Made by a program: the position numbers and the translations under genes
Notes under the pieces: model-generated
What the model was told of the DNA's origin: nothing
Databases searched by the model: none
The model's input: only the letters and a program-made list of their open reading frames with translations
In this document: one piece after another, positions 35,300 to 48,200 of the stretch
Numbering within the stretch: the first letter of the stretch is position 1
Layout: each line of letters starts with the position of its first letter
NCBI GenBank assembly: GCA_024195265.1
Contig: JAJLRJ010000008.1
Coordinates: forward strand, 40,230,873-40,294,872
DNA length: 64,000 nucleotides
Direction of reading: 5' to 3'
From: Dendrophyllia cribrosa
Lineage: Eukaryota > Cnidaria > Anthozoa > Scleractinia > Dendrophylliidae

Positions 35300-37229
35300 T
35301 ATTTGGGGGCGAACGAGCGCTGCGTTAAAAAAACCGCCCCTTTCACTCCTCCCAGCCCCCGACGTTGTAAAAAAACAAAATGGCGACTAAGCACTTAATT
35401 CAGCACTCGCTCACCAAACTGAAAACAAAACGTGGCTAAACGCCTGCACTGCAGGCAAACAGATCCTCGAAAATGTATGCCCAGGTGCAAGAAGGAAGAT
35501 GCATTTAATAAAATCGGTTAGCACTTTTCTCACCAGTCCAAAATAGATCAATTCCACCTGTTTCACACCCTCTTCAATTAGAATCTTTTTCACACCCGTT
35601 CTTTGACACTGATCGAGTCACGAGTGTAAATGAAGACTTTGGGAACGAGTTTTAAAAATCCATCTCGCCATTAAGTATGTCGATCATTGAAAGAAACCAT
35701 TCTGGCACTGTTAAGATCTGTTAAGATAGCGCGCCAAAAAAAAAATTCAACAAATCTTTGTAGTTGCAATATTAACAAAAGGATCAGACAGTTATCTTGT
35801 TTGTATGGTATCCATTGTCTAACAACTATTTGTATTGATCGATACAAGCTAAATCAAACGTAACAAAATATAGGGCGACCCAAGTGTTCTTTTACGGTCT
35901 CAAATGGTATGTAATCATAAAAGCCGATCTTTTCACAAACAACAGGCCTTAGCCGCCATGTTGGTTTTCACATTATAATGTAAATTATCCATGTTGTTCG
36001 TCCAGGGGGCAAACACTAAATGGAAAGAATACAATTTTGGAAAACCGGCTTTACGTAACAGTAAAATATCCATGGAAAAATCATATTTGAGAGATAGACG
36101 GTTGGTAGACATCATTATATTTTTATTATTAGTTTGCAATGGTTGTTCTAAATCTGACTTGCATCACCTCTGTTAACTTCGCAAGATGTTTACTTGTTAT
36201 AAAAGCGATGAAAATAACTTACACTCGAGTATATTATTCACTATAATACTGTAATCCTACATTAGCTTCGGAAAAAGGTCAGCGTACTACGAAACGCGTT
36301 GAAATCTCCCTCAAATAAAAGTGACAGTGGAAAATTAGCCTTATAATATCGAAACCAATATGGCAGCCGAGAGAAAACGTTCAAACAGCCGTTAATCGAC
36401 CATTACACGGAATCGGACTATCATCTGACTAAAATAGAATAGTAATTGCTTGAAATTTATATATAATAACACTTACCAAAAGTCTCTCACATTTCATATA
36501 TTGCTTCTTTAATAATCCTCAATGACCACCCGCACAGACAGTTATGGAGGGACCGTAGGGAGATAAAATAGAGGCGGTGCTTTGCATCCCGCTAAAGGAA
36601 CAAAACAAAAGAAGATCGAAATGAACTCTCAATCTGACGATTTGTTCAGAAGCACAAGTTTTGTGACCTGTTTGTTTTTTGTCTCCCAACTGGTGGATAA
36701 TAGAAAACACAAAACGTGGGTGTTCAACCTGAAAATTATCTCTTCTTTCGATAATTTAAACGCCTAACAATGAAATCGAAACAACCCGGTCGTTAAATGA
36801 AGCAAATTTTGCTGATCAAAACTGTTTCTCATCTTGAAAGCACGTGCTTTCGGAGACCGGTAATGATTAACCTTAGTTTACAACCTTTTCGGTGATGGTT
36901 CAATTCACTTGGCTAGCTGCTGTTAGATAGCATCGTAGCAACAGTCGACATTGAATTATCACAGTATAAGTCTTTGCTCTCGTATTGATGTTATCGACTC
37001 CTACGTTTGCAGATAAATTAGAGCGCGGATTTTGCGGTTTAAACAAACCCTGACATCTCCTTTGTGTAATCACTTTTTAAGTTATTTTAAGAGAAATTTT
37101 GGAGTGGAAGGATCCTTTTGTAAGCGTTCTTTAAGCGTGTTAGCGAATCAGATAACGGCAAAAGAACACAGGATGAGGTAAGGTGACGGAAGGATTGGTC
37201 TGGGAAACAACGCGAATCGGAACCATTAT
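35300..37229. other. Intergenic DNA, no gene seen
   Basis: No exon or RNA gene could be supported. The sequence is AT-rich and unique by eye. Short ORFs on either strand lack recognisable motifs and splice context. Confidence 0.4.
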
Positions 37230-38470
37230 CGATCTCTGAATTTAAGGATCAGTAGACTTAAAGAGATATGATATTACAGTCAGATCGAGTTATAAGGTAT
37301 TATGACATTTGCTTTCTTTTAGTTTACTATAAACGTCGTAATTTGGTTGTTGCTAATGAGCAGTAGCTAATGAGCAGTACTTTCCTGTGGTACTTTTTAT
37401 TATGCTGTACAAGGTTGCTCTGACTTTTGAGACGTCTGTGGATGAAATCCTAAAGTGTGACCATTCAAACAAAAGCTATTAAGCAGTACTTTCCTGTGGT
37501 GCTGTTTATTATGCTGTACAAGGTGGCTCTAACTTTTGAGTCTGTGGATGAAATCCTAAAGTGTGACCATTCAAATGAAAGCTATTGAGCAGTACTTTGC
37601 TGCGGTGCTGTTTGTTATGCTGTACAAGGTGGTTCTAACTTCTGAGTCTCTGGATGAAATCCTAAAGTGTCACCATTCAGTTGAAAGCTACTGAGCAGTA
37701 CTTTCCTGTGGCGCAGTTTATTTCAGTACTTGGTTCAGTCACTTCATCAAACATAACTGAGAAAAATTACTCCATCGACGGCAACTATCGTAATAACTAG
37801 AAGTTTGGTTTATACAATTAATAACCATTTGATTTTTTTTATTTATTTTAGTTCACAATAGCAGTTTGATTGCTCAAGTGTAAGCGATTTTCTAGATGTA
37901 GGATTGACCACTTGATTTCCATTGTCGATCAGTTTTAAGGATCAGTAGACTTAAGGAGATATAATATTACAGCGGTTAGAGTTATATTATGACATTTGTT
38001 TTCTTTTAATTTACTATATAAGTCAAGGCCAAATCGCGTAATTTGGTTGTAGCTTATAAGCAAAAAAATTCCTGTGGTACTCTCAGAGTTTGTCAGCATG
38101 CTGTACAAGGTGGTTCTAACTTTTAAGTCTGTGGATGAAATCTAAAAGTGTGACCATTCAAGTGAAAGCTAAGGAATTCTTTTTTTTTTCTTGTATTTTA
38201 CGAAATTACATTTCGATTTTTTCTTGAATCTTGATTTTTGAAAGGGTCAATGACATTACTTTAATTTTTTCGGTTCAATCACTTTATCGATCCGGACTGA
38301 GGAAAATTACTTCATCGACGGAAACTATCGTAATAACTAGAAGTTTGGTTTATACAATTAATAACCATTTGATATTTTATATCATCGTTTAGTCCACAAT
38401 AGCAGTTCGATGGCTTAAGTGTAAGCGATTTTCTAGATGTAGGATTGACCACTTGATTTCCAGCCACTCT
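37230..38470 (+). repeat. Local duplication with embedded ~106-bp repeat array
   Basis: The block starting TTTAAGGATCAGTAGACTTA at about 37,240 recurs at 37,935. The block GAAAATTACTTCATCGACGG at about 38,300 matches 37,760, and both end in TGTAGGATTGACCACTTG. Between them the ~106-bp GTCTGTGGATGAAATCC repeat is present as about three and a half units at 37,362-37,735 and one unit at 38,060-38,175. Confidence 0.75.
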
Positions 38471-39321
38471 AACAACTACAAAATAAAATTTGGGCACTTT
38501 TAAGTTAATACTTACCAGTAAATAAACATAGAAGTTGAACCTATATCCCGTAACATTCGCTGTGAAGAAAGCCGGGCTATCGAACCCTTGTAAATAGTAG
38601 GTCACACAGCTACTTCAAAACTGCAGGTACATGTCTCATGCATGTTAAGCGCTTCGCGTGTTTCAACTTATGTCCGGTGATAATTTACCTCTAGTTCCTA
38701 TATAGACACGCCGCGTTAGCTGTTTGTCATTTTTATTGTAGAGTAGCGGATCTACGGGAAGGGACCGGAGTCCCACCTTATCTTGCCAAAAAATACGGAC
38801 CGAACAGCCAATTTTTTTTTTAGTCTCTCACATTTTCAGTTGAAAGTAACTGAGCAACACTATCCTGTGGTACTGTTTATTTGTGCTGGAAAAGAAAGTT
38901 GTATATAATTTTTGAGTCTGTGGATGAATTCCTAGTGTGATGATTTAGATTTTAAGAGACCATTCAAGTAATCCCAGTGATGGACTAGCATCCCATCCAG
39001 GGTAACGTAGTACTACTCCTAGTTGCCTCATGTTACAGAAGTCGGGATAAGCTCTGGCTGATTGGGCTGCCTGTGGCTGGTATGCTCCCTTACCTTTACC
39101 GTTCAAGCAATAGCTATTGACTAGTACTTTTCAGTGGTGCTGTGTTTACTCAGTTCTCAAGTGGAAAATTTAGACATTTAAAACATCATTCATTTACTGA
39201 ACAAAACTCGTTATCTGCTCCAGTGGTTCATAAATTGTGTTGTTACAAGCGCTTTATGAAGTGAGCGCCAACATTCTCTTTCTATTACTTCAAATTTTAC
39301 GCTCAAGCAAACCCGAAAAAT

Positions 39322-39640
39322 ATTTATTATGCTTGACTTGGCAAGCGCGACAATCCACCTGCCAGTGACCAAGAGTGTATTGCGTAGGAGTGTCTAGTCC
39401 AGGAAACTAAAGCTTGTCTATTTTTAGAAACTTTCTCCCGTTACGTTTTGCGTTGTTATGGTTACCAAAATATAAGGAAATTAATTTATTATGCTTGACT
39501 TGGTAACGCGACAATCCACATGTCAGTGACTTAGGAGCACATAACATAAGATCGTCTATTTCCAAGAAACTAAAGCTAGTCTGTTTTTAGAAACTTTCTC
39601 CCGCGTTAAGTTTTGCGATGTTATGGTTTCCAAAAAGTAA
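39322..39640 (+). repeat. Two-copy tandem duplication, ~163 bp
   Basis: TTTATTATGCTTGACTTGG begins each copy, at 39,323 and 39,486, and GAAACTTTCTCCCG and GTTATGGTTNCCAAAA recur near each copy's end. No coding potential is seen. Confidence 0.75.
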
Positions 39641-40180
39641 TGCTAAATGTTGTTTAGGAAAACAGGTTAAGAAAAATATCGTTCCAAACTCTCCGTGATA
39701 TTTGAAGTGGACTATTTTTTTTTACTACAACTACCATTCCAAGTTGTCTAAACAGAGTTCAAGAGACAGGCTAAAAAATTTATTTAACTGAACATATTTA
39801 GATGGTGTGTTAGCCCTATTGTAGTTTCAGAGCATTTGATGGAGCTCTAAACCTGCTTAAAGAGGATCATTTTAGGCAGATAAATATTTCTTCACTGGGT
39901 GCAAGAAAATTTTTGCCCAGCAGTATATAGCATCTTGACATTACATAAGCGAATATAAGCAAAACATCTTTGGATCTGATCTGAAAAACGGTCGGGAATC
40001 TCAGAATGTATCAACATTGTAGATGAGTGTCTCTCAGTCATAGTTAGAAAATGGTCACACCCACTCAGCCAATCAGTGCCCAGTATTTGTGTGCTCTACA
40101 TCCCATAAACTGTCTTAAATTATGTAAAGAGGCGGGGGCTTTGAAGCCCAGGGAAACTGTGGAGTAAAATAACTACTCAT

Positions 40181-40317
40181 TAGTAAGCTCTATATAGAAC
40201 ATACTAATGAATTCTTTTGTTTTCCTTTGTCTAAAAGCCTCATTAGTATGCTCTATATGGAGCATACTACTGAGACAATAGAGCATACTAATGAGTATAT
40301 AGAGCATACTAATGAAT
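40181..40317. repeat. Cluster of short palindromes on CATTAGTATGCTCTATAT
   Basis: The 18-base motif CATTAGTATGCTCTATAT or its complement occurs about six times in 137 bp. Two adjacent inverted pairs form palindromes (about 40,184-40,220 and 40,239-40,276), and two direct copies follow. The sequence around it is unrelated. Confidence 0.7.
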
Positions 40318-40863
40318 TACAGGCTGCTAATTCAAAAACAACTTGCAGTTTATGTTATAAAAATTACAATTTTATTTTAAGTTTTCGCTTTACGTAACTT
40401 AAGCAAGAGATTAATCACCAAAATAACAAAACCAAATTCGACTTAACAATTTTTAGGAAAAATTAAACGAAAGACTGGTCTCACCGTGCTTTGTAATTCT
40501 ATTTCTTTCTTTTTGCTCAATTTCGTTCAAACGTGCACTTTTATCGAATTCATCTCCCAAGTACTCGGATATGTCTACGCTCAAAAGCAAGTAACTATTG
40601 AGTGGCAAGGACGGCCTCAAGTTCCTCGAGCTCTGTATACTGGCTCATAGCCGGAGCAAATGAGCCATGAAAACAACAAAGAATAATCAAAGCTCCAAAG
40701 AAAGAAAAGCATTGTTATTCGTAAAATTCTACACCAACATTACGGCGACGTCCAAAACAAAATAACGTGATTCCCAAGTGTGAATGACACAATTAAAATA
40801 CGCTCATAAATACAATCTGCATAAAATATGGTTTCTTCGCCGATATGACCATTTTCTAAGACG

Positions 40864-41004
40864 GTTAGACAATGAACGCTCGTGTCCTATGGGATATAGG
40901 GCCTCTCGCATCAGATAGAAGTGCCACTCGGGCTACGCCCTCGTGGCCTTCTGTCTATGCTCGAGGCACTATATCCCATAGAACACTCGCGTTCATTGTC
41001 TAAC
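40864..41004. mobile_element. Foldback MITE, GTTAGACAATGAACGC ends
   Basis: A 141-bp inverted repeat. The left arm has GTTAGACAATGAACGC, then CCTATGGGATATAG; the right arm has CTATATCCCATAG, then GCGTTCATTGTCTAAC. The short GC-rich centre reads GGGCTACGCCC. Intergenic and non-coding. Confidence 0.85.
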
Positions 41005-41365
41005 CCTTACATGGACTAGGTCTGAATCAACTGCAACTTAAAAAGTGTTAGCCGAATTTTTTTAAGTTGCCACATTTTCGTCTCAAAATGAGCTAGAACA
41101 GACCATGATTTGTTCCTCTTTCAAGAATTGGTTGATTTCGTTCTCTTGGTGTTTTAGTATTAATGTACATAAATAAGGTATTGTAGCATGGTTTTGACCA
41201 AAAAAAGGTCAACATCCTCGCGATATACTTCCCAGTTAAATAGTTTCAGTGACTGGCACTGGAAAGGGGAGGAGGAGAGGGAATGGGGAGGGATGGTATT
41301 CGACTTCAAAGGAGTAGGATGATCCCCTCGCCAAGAAGCCCCGGGCTTTTTGAGCTATGTAAAGT

Positions 41366-41468
41366 GTAGCCTGCGAGCAAACTCTCGGGCTCGGGTTTAG
41401 GGGAGGGGGTGGCGGAGGGAAAGGAGCGCCCTCCGCTCCCCAAACCCGAGCGCTTGCTCGCAGGCTAC
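41366..41468. mobile_element. Foldback MITE, GTAGCCTGCGAGCAA ends
   Basis: A 103-bp inverted repeat. The left arm reads GTAGCCTGCGAGCAA, then CTCGGGTTTAGGGG; the right arm reads CCCCAAACCCGAGCG, then CTTGCTCGCAGGCTAC. The centre is purine-rich. It lies about 770 bp beyond the end of the SMYD4-like gene. Confidence 0.85.
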
Positions 41469-42239
41469 GTAAAGTGTTGACCATGGACTTCTAAACATAT
41501 CCCTGGGGGCTAAAAAAATACAAAGCAGAACACAACTACGTTTTGATTTTTATTCAATCACCTTTTTGACAAGAAATCTTCTAGTGTAATACTTAGTTGA
41601 GGACATTTGCTTATCAGGTATAATTTGAAAGTACACAATATTTGCAGTTATATTATCATTGTACGATAAACGTAAGTAGCTTTTTCCAACCCTTTCGTCA
41701 CGTGTTTACATAGTTGTAAGTTGTTTTTAAGGGCCCAACTAACAGAACACCAGAAATGCTTCTTAGTCTTGTCTGAGAGAATGGGCAATTATAGTTATCA
41801 ACAGATTTTCACTCTCACTGATAGTATAATTACCTCTTTATTTTATTAATTTTTACTTCAAATACTTGTTTTATTTACTCTCTGTTTACTCTTCTTTTTG
41901 TTTTTTTTTTTTTAAACAAAACAAGTAACATTATTTTTAAAGACACTTTAGTCTACAACCGATCTCCAATACGGAGATGAAATAAAATTTTAGTACATTT
42001 TATAACTTAACAATCAAATTGTACACCAAACTTTTAGTATAAAAGATGTTTTCAAAAACAGCTATATCAAAATTATTATATATAAACCTTTCTTTTTGTT
42101 TTAATTTTTTTTTTTACCTAACTGGGTGACTAACGCAAACACCCAAGAGGTAGCTAGTGAGGCCAGAATCACGACAAAAAGGTACTATGATACAAGCCCT
42201 TAAGCTACATTGTACATTGTAACTGATTTTACAGTCTCT

Positions 42240-45200
42240 TCATGAGCTATTGTTCCTCGAGTGACCGCCAACTGCTACAAGACAGCGTTTCATCTCGCTA
42301 AGTTCCTTGACATCTGGATTGCTGCGTCCATAATGGCGTGCTAAGAGATTAGTTGCTTTGTCGATTGTAGAGAGCGCCTTCTTAACTTGTCTGTCATTGA
42401 ATAGTAGTTGTGACAGCTTGTGAAGCTCATGAGCATACTCTACACTCAATGAACCAAAAACCTTTTCCACTGCTTCAGAGCTCTGTAGACAGTAATGTGA
42501 TGCTTTCTTGAAGTCCCCATTCATAGCATAACACCTGTAGGATTACAATAGAGAAAAAGAAGTTGAAGACCATTCTTGAAGAAATACAGAATCAGATGAA
42601 AACCATCAAAGGGGCACTGTCCCGCCTAAAGGATAATTGTTTCCATGTTATATCGTCAAATGCCACCAAATATACAACTAAACTGGATAAAAGGATTCCA
42701 TGGAGCAAACAGAACAAACAGTTTGGTGAAAAAGTGCAGGATTGCAAGGATGAAATAGGCCATTTCTGAGTTGCCTTTAGCCTCTCTATCAAAGCGAGGC
42801 TAGGTGCGAAACCTCTCATATGAAAATGAGTTTTCATTCACATGCAAATAAGTTTTATTTGCATGTGAATGAAAACTCATTTTCATATGAAAGGTTTCGC
42901 ACCTAGCCTCACTTTGATAGAGAGGCTAAAGGCAACTCGGAAATGGCCTATTGGATTACGGCAGAAACCCATAAGTGGGTTGAAATGTGCAACTGTCTCT
43001 TGTACGCCGCTTGGAAGTTGTTACAGCCATATTTGGAAAATCAAGATAAAAATATTAACCAATCAATTTGCTAGAACAACTTGCTTCCAATCTCGAGGGA
43101 CTGAGGGGTTTCCAAATATGGCACTAAGCGAAAAATGAATATTCGGAAGCTGTGAATGCGCGTTACACGTTTCAACCCACTTATGGGTTTCTGATTACGG
43201 TTCATCAGTTTGATTTCGTGACAGGCCGCGGTCAAGAAATCAAAGTTTCCATTCTGGTGGAATTTAGAGCTTTATAGTCGCTATTTTGTCGTTATAGTTC
43301 ATATTCCTTTACGTTCATCACTTTTGGCGATTTTTCTTGTCATTTTAAGATAATAATGAAAGCTTAAAGCAAGCTCCTGGCCACAATCATGAAAACACAA
43401 TATTTCAGCTGGGACAGCGTCCTTTTAAACAGGGTATCTGTGGGAAGGTACTGAGTCTTGGAGTAATTACATGTATATGAAGTTACAGCAACGATTATCA
43501 GAACATTTTTCACCCCTAAAAAGTACTAGACTTGATTTTGTGGCTTGAAAGCCTAAAAGGCACTGTGAAAAGTCTATGAGAGGCCATTTCAGATTTTAAC
43601 ACCCTAAGTAATGCCAAGTCCAATTGGTCACTAATTATTTTAACCTGTAAAAAGGTACTTAACAATCACTCATGTCACTTTTATATGCCACACCCAACTT
43701 TCTCAGATTTTTATCTTTCAAATTGCATAATAGATGTAAGCGAGGATGTTAAGTGTGTGAACAAGATTGACATTAATTTACCAGTAAAACATTTGGGCCA
43801 TTCTCAGCTAATTCTCCAACAAGTCTAGCAAAAGTTATTACCTTGCAATGGCATCGTGTGTCTCAGCCAGGTCCTTGTGGTACATATGGAGCAGCATTTT
43901 ACGTCGTCGTAGACATTCATGGAACACATCAAGAGCTTCCTTGATTCCAACTCTTTCAGACAACCGAACTCCTTTGATAAAAAGCAGCTCTGCCTCGTGC
44001 GCTAGTCTGCACTCTTCAAGCATGTTTTTCTCAAAGTTACATTCACGGTTCTGGCAAGCTCCTATGACTCCTTCCCTCACAGAAGACAGCTTCATGGCAT
44101 TCTTGCATTTGGGGCAGGCAAAGGCAGAAAAGCAAAGCCTTTTGTTCTCCATTTCCTCATCACTAAGGAAGAAAACACCCTATAATCAGCTTTGTGCACA
44201 TTTGAGCTTTAATGGTGAAAAACTACTTAGTTCAATCAGTTCATGATACATAAATATAACTAAGCTGCTAAGCTTATACCAAGTCATGCCGAGTCCTGCC
44301 GTGTCTCTGGACACTTTGCTTTGAAGGACAGGAGATGAATTCCTGGCAAATAAGATTTACCGAACTACTGCTATCACAAACTTTCTATTATACACAGTAC
44401 ATGTACAATGTAAGTAAGACACCCATTTAAGGGTCCCCTAGGTGTTCATTAAGGTGGCAGTTTACCTGATGCAGTTAATATGTACATGTAAGTGGAAAAA
44501 AGAAACACCAATTAACTAAAAGATATATATCTACACCCATAAGACTACCAAAACTCCTAAACAACTTATGGCAACAGTGCAAGGAGTCAATATTTCAATC
44601 TTACCTCTTACATGCTGTACACTGACAGGTGAAAAAGTACTGTTTGTATAGGAGCTTCTGGCGATCTTCACGACTCATGCGACTTACATGAGGACCTGCA
44701 TGAGAACAAAAACAAACCTATTAAACACGAAGTTCCAGTATAAAAGGCTTAGCTCCTCCCCCATTTCACACCTTTTGGGTGTGAAATGCAAATTAAGGCA
44801 ACGTCTTTCAGTCACAAAACATGGTTAACTTGCACTTCTATTAAATATAATTTGCTTCAAAAATCTAATTAAACCAAATTTTACCTTAGCAAAAAAAGAA
44901 ATAGAAGTTCATAAAGACTTCTGATATAACTTTCATAAAGTTTTTCCAAATTGTGTTAGCAATGGTCTTAGTAATGACGCATGTTTCTTTTTGCCAGTTG
45001 TTAATGCTTCAGTGGTTGATTAACGACCAGAGGTGAGAATGGCCAGGCCAGGCCAGGCCAGGCTTCTTTCATACTGGAACTTTGTGTTTAAGCACTGGCA
45101 TAACAGATCCAAAAAGGCATAGCAACAGTTCATAGTACATGCACTTGGTTACTCACCATAGCAGTGGGAGATCTCTGAGCCTTTGGCTATGTTATGTGTT

Positions 45201-48200
45201 GCTCTCACTACCAGATGGCCACCGACAAAGCTGAAAGTGCACAGATAACATTAATTAATCCTTTCACTCCCAGAGTCAATTATGGAGACATGTAATGTAG
45301 TTCTAACTTTTAAGTCTGTGGACGAAATCCTATGGTGTGTCCATTGAAATGAAACCTCTTCAGTAGTACTTTTGCATGGTACCATTCGTTTTTCCAATAC
45401 TTTTATGAAATTTGGGATTTATCTTGAATTTTGATTTTTGACACTCTTTGAAGTTATGAGGGTTAAAATCTCTTATATCATGCTTGGGTCTCCTGTGCTA
45501 CAACCAAGGCAAAGCCTAATTACAAACATAGGCACGCATTGCGTGCATGAGCTATTTTGAAAATTACCTAAATGATATGAAATGGTGAAAGTAACAAAAC
45601 AGCGGAAGTTAACTCGCACAAATAACCGCTTGCAGATATACGTTTTTAAAATCCTCCGGCCCGCCCACTACCAAAAAAAATACCGAGATAACCAACTGGG
45701 TCCCGTTTCCCGTTTCTCGGCTAGCTTTTTTTCACGGGATTTCCAGTGTTATTTTTTGACGAAACTACGGTCCCAGTGAAATGAGCAACTTGTTTCAGTA
45801 ATGAGTGTATTAAATTAAATGTCAACCAGAAAAGTCCTGCACATAAATTTGATGCATCCAAATTGAAGGCTTATTATTTCCTGGAAATTTGTATCTAGTC
45901 TTTTTTTAAAGGTTTCTTTTATTATTCACAAAAGACACGTGGAAAAGGTTCCTTTGGCCGGGAAGAAGCAAACTAATTAAATTAAATTGTTTTCAACTCC
46001 AAACCACAAGCTAATTAAATTAGTGACACGAAAATTCTTTGAACCACCTGTTTCTGTAATGTCAACCAGAAAAGTCTTTCACAGAAACTAAACGCATGAA
46101 AAATGAATATAAGTAGTCTCCTAGTAAATTGGAACTAATATTATTTAAACAACTGTTTTTATTCTCCACAAAAAAGTCGTGCAAATAGAAACAGAACTAA
46201 TTAGATTAAATTGTTTTCGACTCAAAACCTCAAGCTAATTGAATTACTTACACGAACATTGTTGAGGTTAACATTTGGAACCAAACACCTTTTCCTGTAA
46301 TGTCGACCAGCAGAAACTTAGCGCATCCAAAATGAATTTTGCTTGTTTCCTAGTAAATTGCAACTAATATTTTTTAAACAGGCGTTTTTTAACGCACCAT
46401 ATAAATTAATTACATTACGTTTTCTCGAAAACATGTTGAATTTCATCACGTACCAGTTTCTATAAGGACAAAGTTCAATATTTGCACGTGCACACAACGT
46501 GACTGCTCATACAAAATACAGTCGCTTCTCGCTTATAGTAATCGCTTGAGGCATACAATTAATAACCTACACATCAGCTCACATTAATTCAAAGAAAGAT
46601 AAACGTTTTACATACTGTAAATTGTAGATTAATTGCATTACATGTTCTCTGTTGAACTCCATGCATCACGGACAAGTTTCTATAAGGACAAAGTTCAACA
46701 TTTTCACGTGCAGACAGCGTGTCTGACAAAAAAAATCCAATTTTAAATAGTAATCTCTTGAAACCCAGGCTTGAAACATACAATTCATGTTCCGCATCAT
46801 ATTATTTGAAATCGGCTTGCCGTTTTTGCAATAAAACTATACTCATACTTCAGTATAAGCTCACCTATGAACGTAACCGCAGTCCACATTTTTTGGACGT
46901 CTCATCCCCCGCAGATGATTCTACCATTCATGCATAGGGCACATTATAGGCAGTATTTCTGAATAAATGTCCTTGATATTGCCAGGTTAGCAAGCCAGTC
47001 GGGATTAGAGAACAGTTCCCAAGCAACAAATTTCAAAACTTTACACTTTTAGTGTTTGCGGCAACAATCGCGGAGATTCAAGATGGCTGATTTTCAATTC
47101 ATGTCAAGTGCCCTTCTTTGACCTTCAGTAATACCATTTTAGAAGCGAAAATTTGATTGGCTGACATAGTACACGGTGTACATACTAGAGGCAATCTGAT
47201 TGGTGTGACATAACCCAAGACATACATACAAACAAACAAACAAACAAAAAAGCTAACAAACATACTAACATCACAAACCAACCTTTGCGCCTGCTAATGA
47301 GCTATTTTTTTCAAAATAGCTCAAAAAACATCACAATTTGTAAAACTGGTTGGTCAGAACAATCATGCTATTTGATTTTCTTTCACATTAATCCAGTGCA
47401 CACTCTAAAATACTTACCTCACAATAACATCTGGGTCACAAGCATGATTCAGTAGAGATGCCGTTGGATAAACAGCTGTAGCTATTCTCTTTTGTTCTCT
47501 GGTTACAACTTGCTCCTTTGTTGAATAATGTTTTTTATCATCACTAGTTGATACTATTCCAGTTATTGCATGAACATTGCAAGACAATTGCTGAGAATGG
47601 TGATAGAGTAGACAGCCAATCACATCGGCTGGAAGACAATTTGAAACTCCACCACTTTCATATAAGCTTTCAAGTTCTTGTGCTAAGTTTGTGATAAACA
47701 AGTTTTGAAAATTGTTCATGTTGTAGTTTTGTTCAAGTTTTTCATGTTGCTGTTCATGTGACTGGCATATCCTGTTTTTTGTGCAGTTTTCGCAGCTCAG
47801 TGGTCTTTGGTGTAAGTCTTCTTCACTAACCATAACACCATGAAGAAATTCTGCTAGTAACGTGCAATTCTAGAAATGAATAAGATAAAATTAGGATGTA
47901 TGGTTTAACTCCTTTTAACCCTGACATATTCAATTAAGAAGGTAATAAGGAAGATGGAATTGATCTGCAAAAACACATCAACTTAATAACTAAATAAACC
48001 TGGGGTGGAGGGGAGGGGTTATACAGTGAATGCGTCAAAATAATTGGAGATGGAGGTGATACTTGCATCAACTGGAGAGGTGTACCCCCTACCCCAATCT
48101 GTAATTCGCAGTTCTCTTAAGCTTTCTGGATGAAACCCAGTATTGGATGTTCTACCTTAAATTTCTGGTTTATTTTCATTGCTTTTTATTTCTCCCTCTA

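Larger units (their letters stand above)
42608..43425 (+). mobile_element. MITE with AAAGGGGCACTGTCCC ends, broken by two later insertions
   Basis: Lies in the last SMYD4 intron. The outer ends are AAAGGGGCACTGTCCC and GGGACAGCGTCCTTT. Compared with the uninterrupted copy at 27,963-28,361, the sequence is split after GATTGCAAGGATG. There a foldback element (42,754-42,952) and a second TIR element (42,962-43,192) are inserted before the parent resumes with GGTTCATCAGTTTG. Confidence 0.8.

Noticed and set aside
32551..37735. Regularly spaced repeats that could suggest a CRISPR-like array
   Set aside because: The units are contiguous minisatellites without unique spacers, in a eukaryotic sequence; there is no CRISPR here.
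38312..38605. Minus-strand 97-codon ORF
   Set aside because: It overlaps a locally duplicated non-coding block (37,755-37,930 matches 38,290-38,470), the other copy is not open, and no domain is recognised.
44273..44300. Plus-strand ORF at 43,848-44,246
   Set aside because: It is antisense to the well-supported SMYD4 exon at 43,842-44,162.
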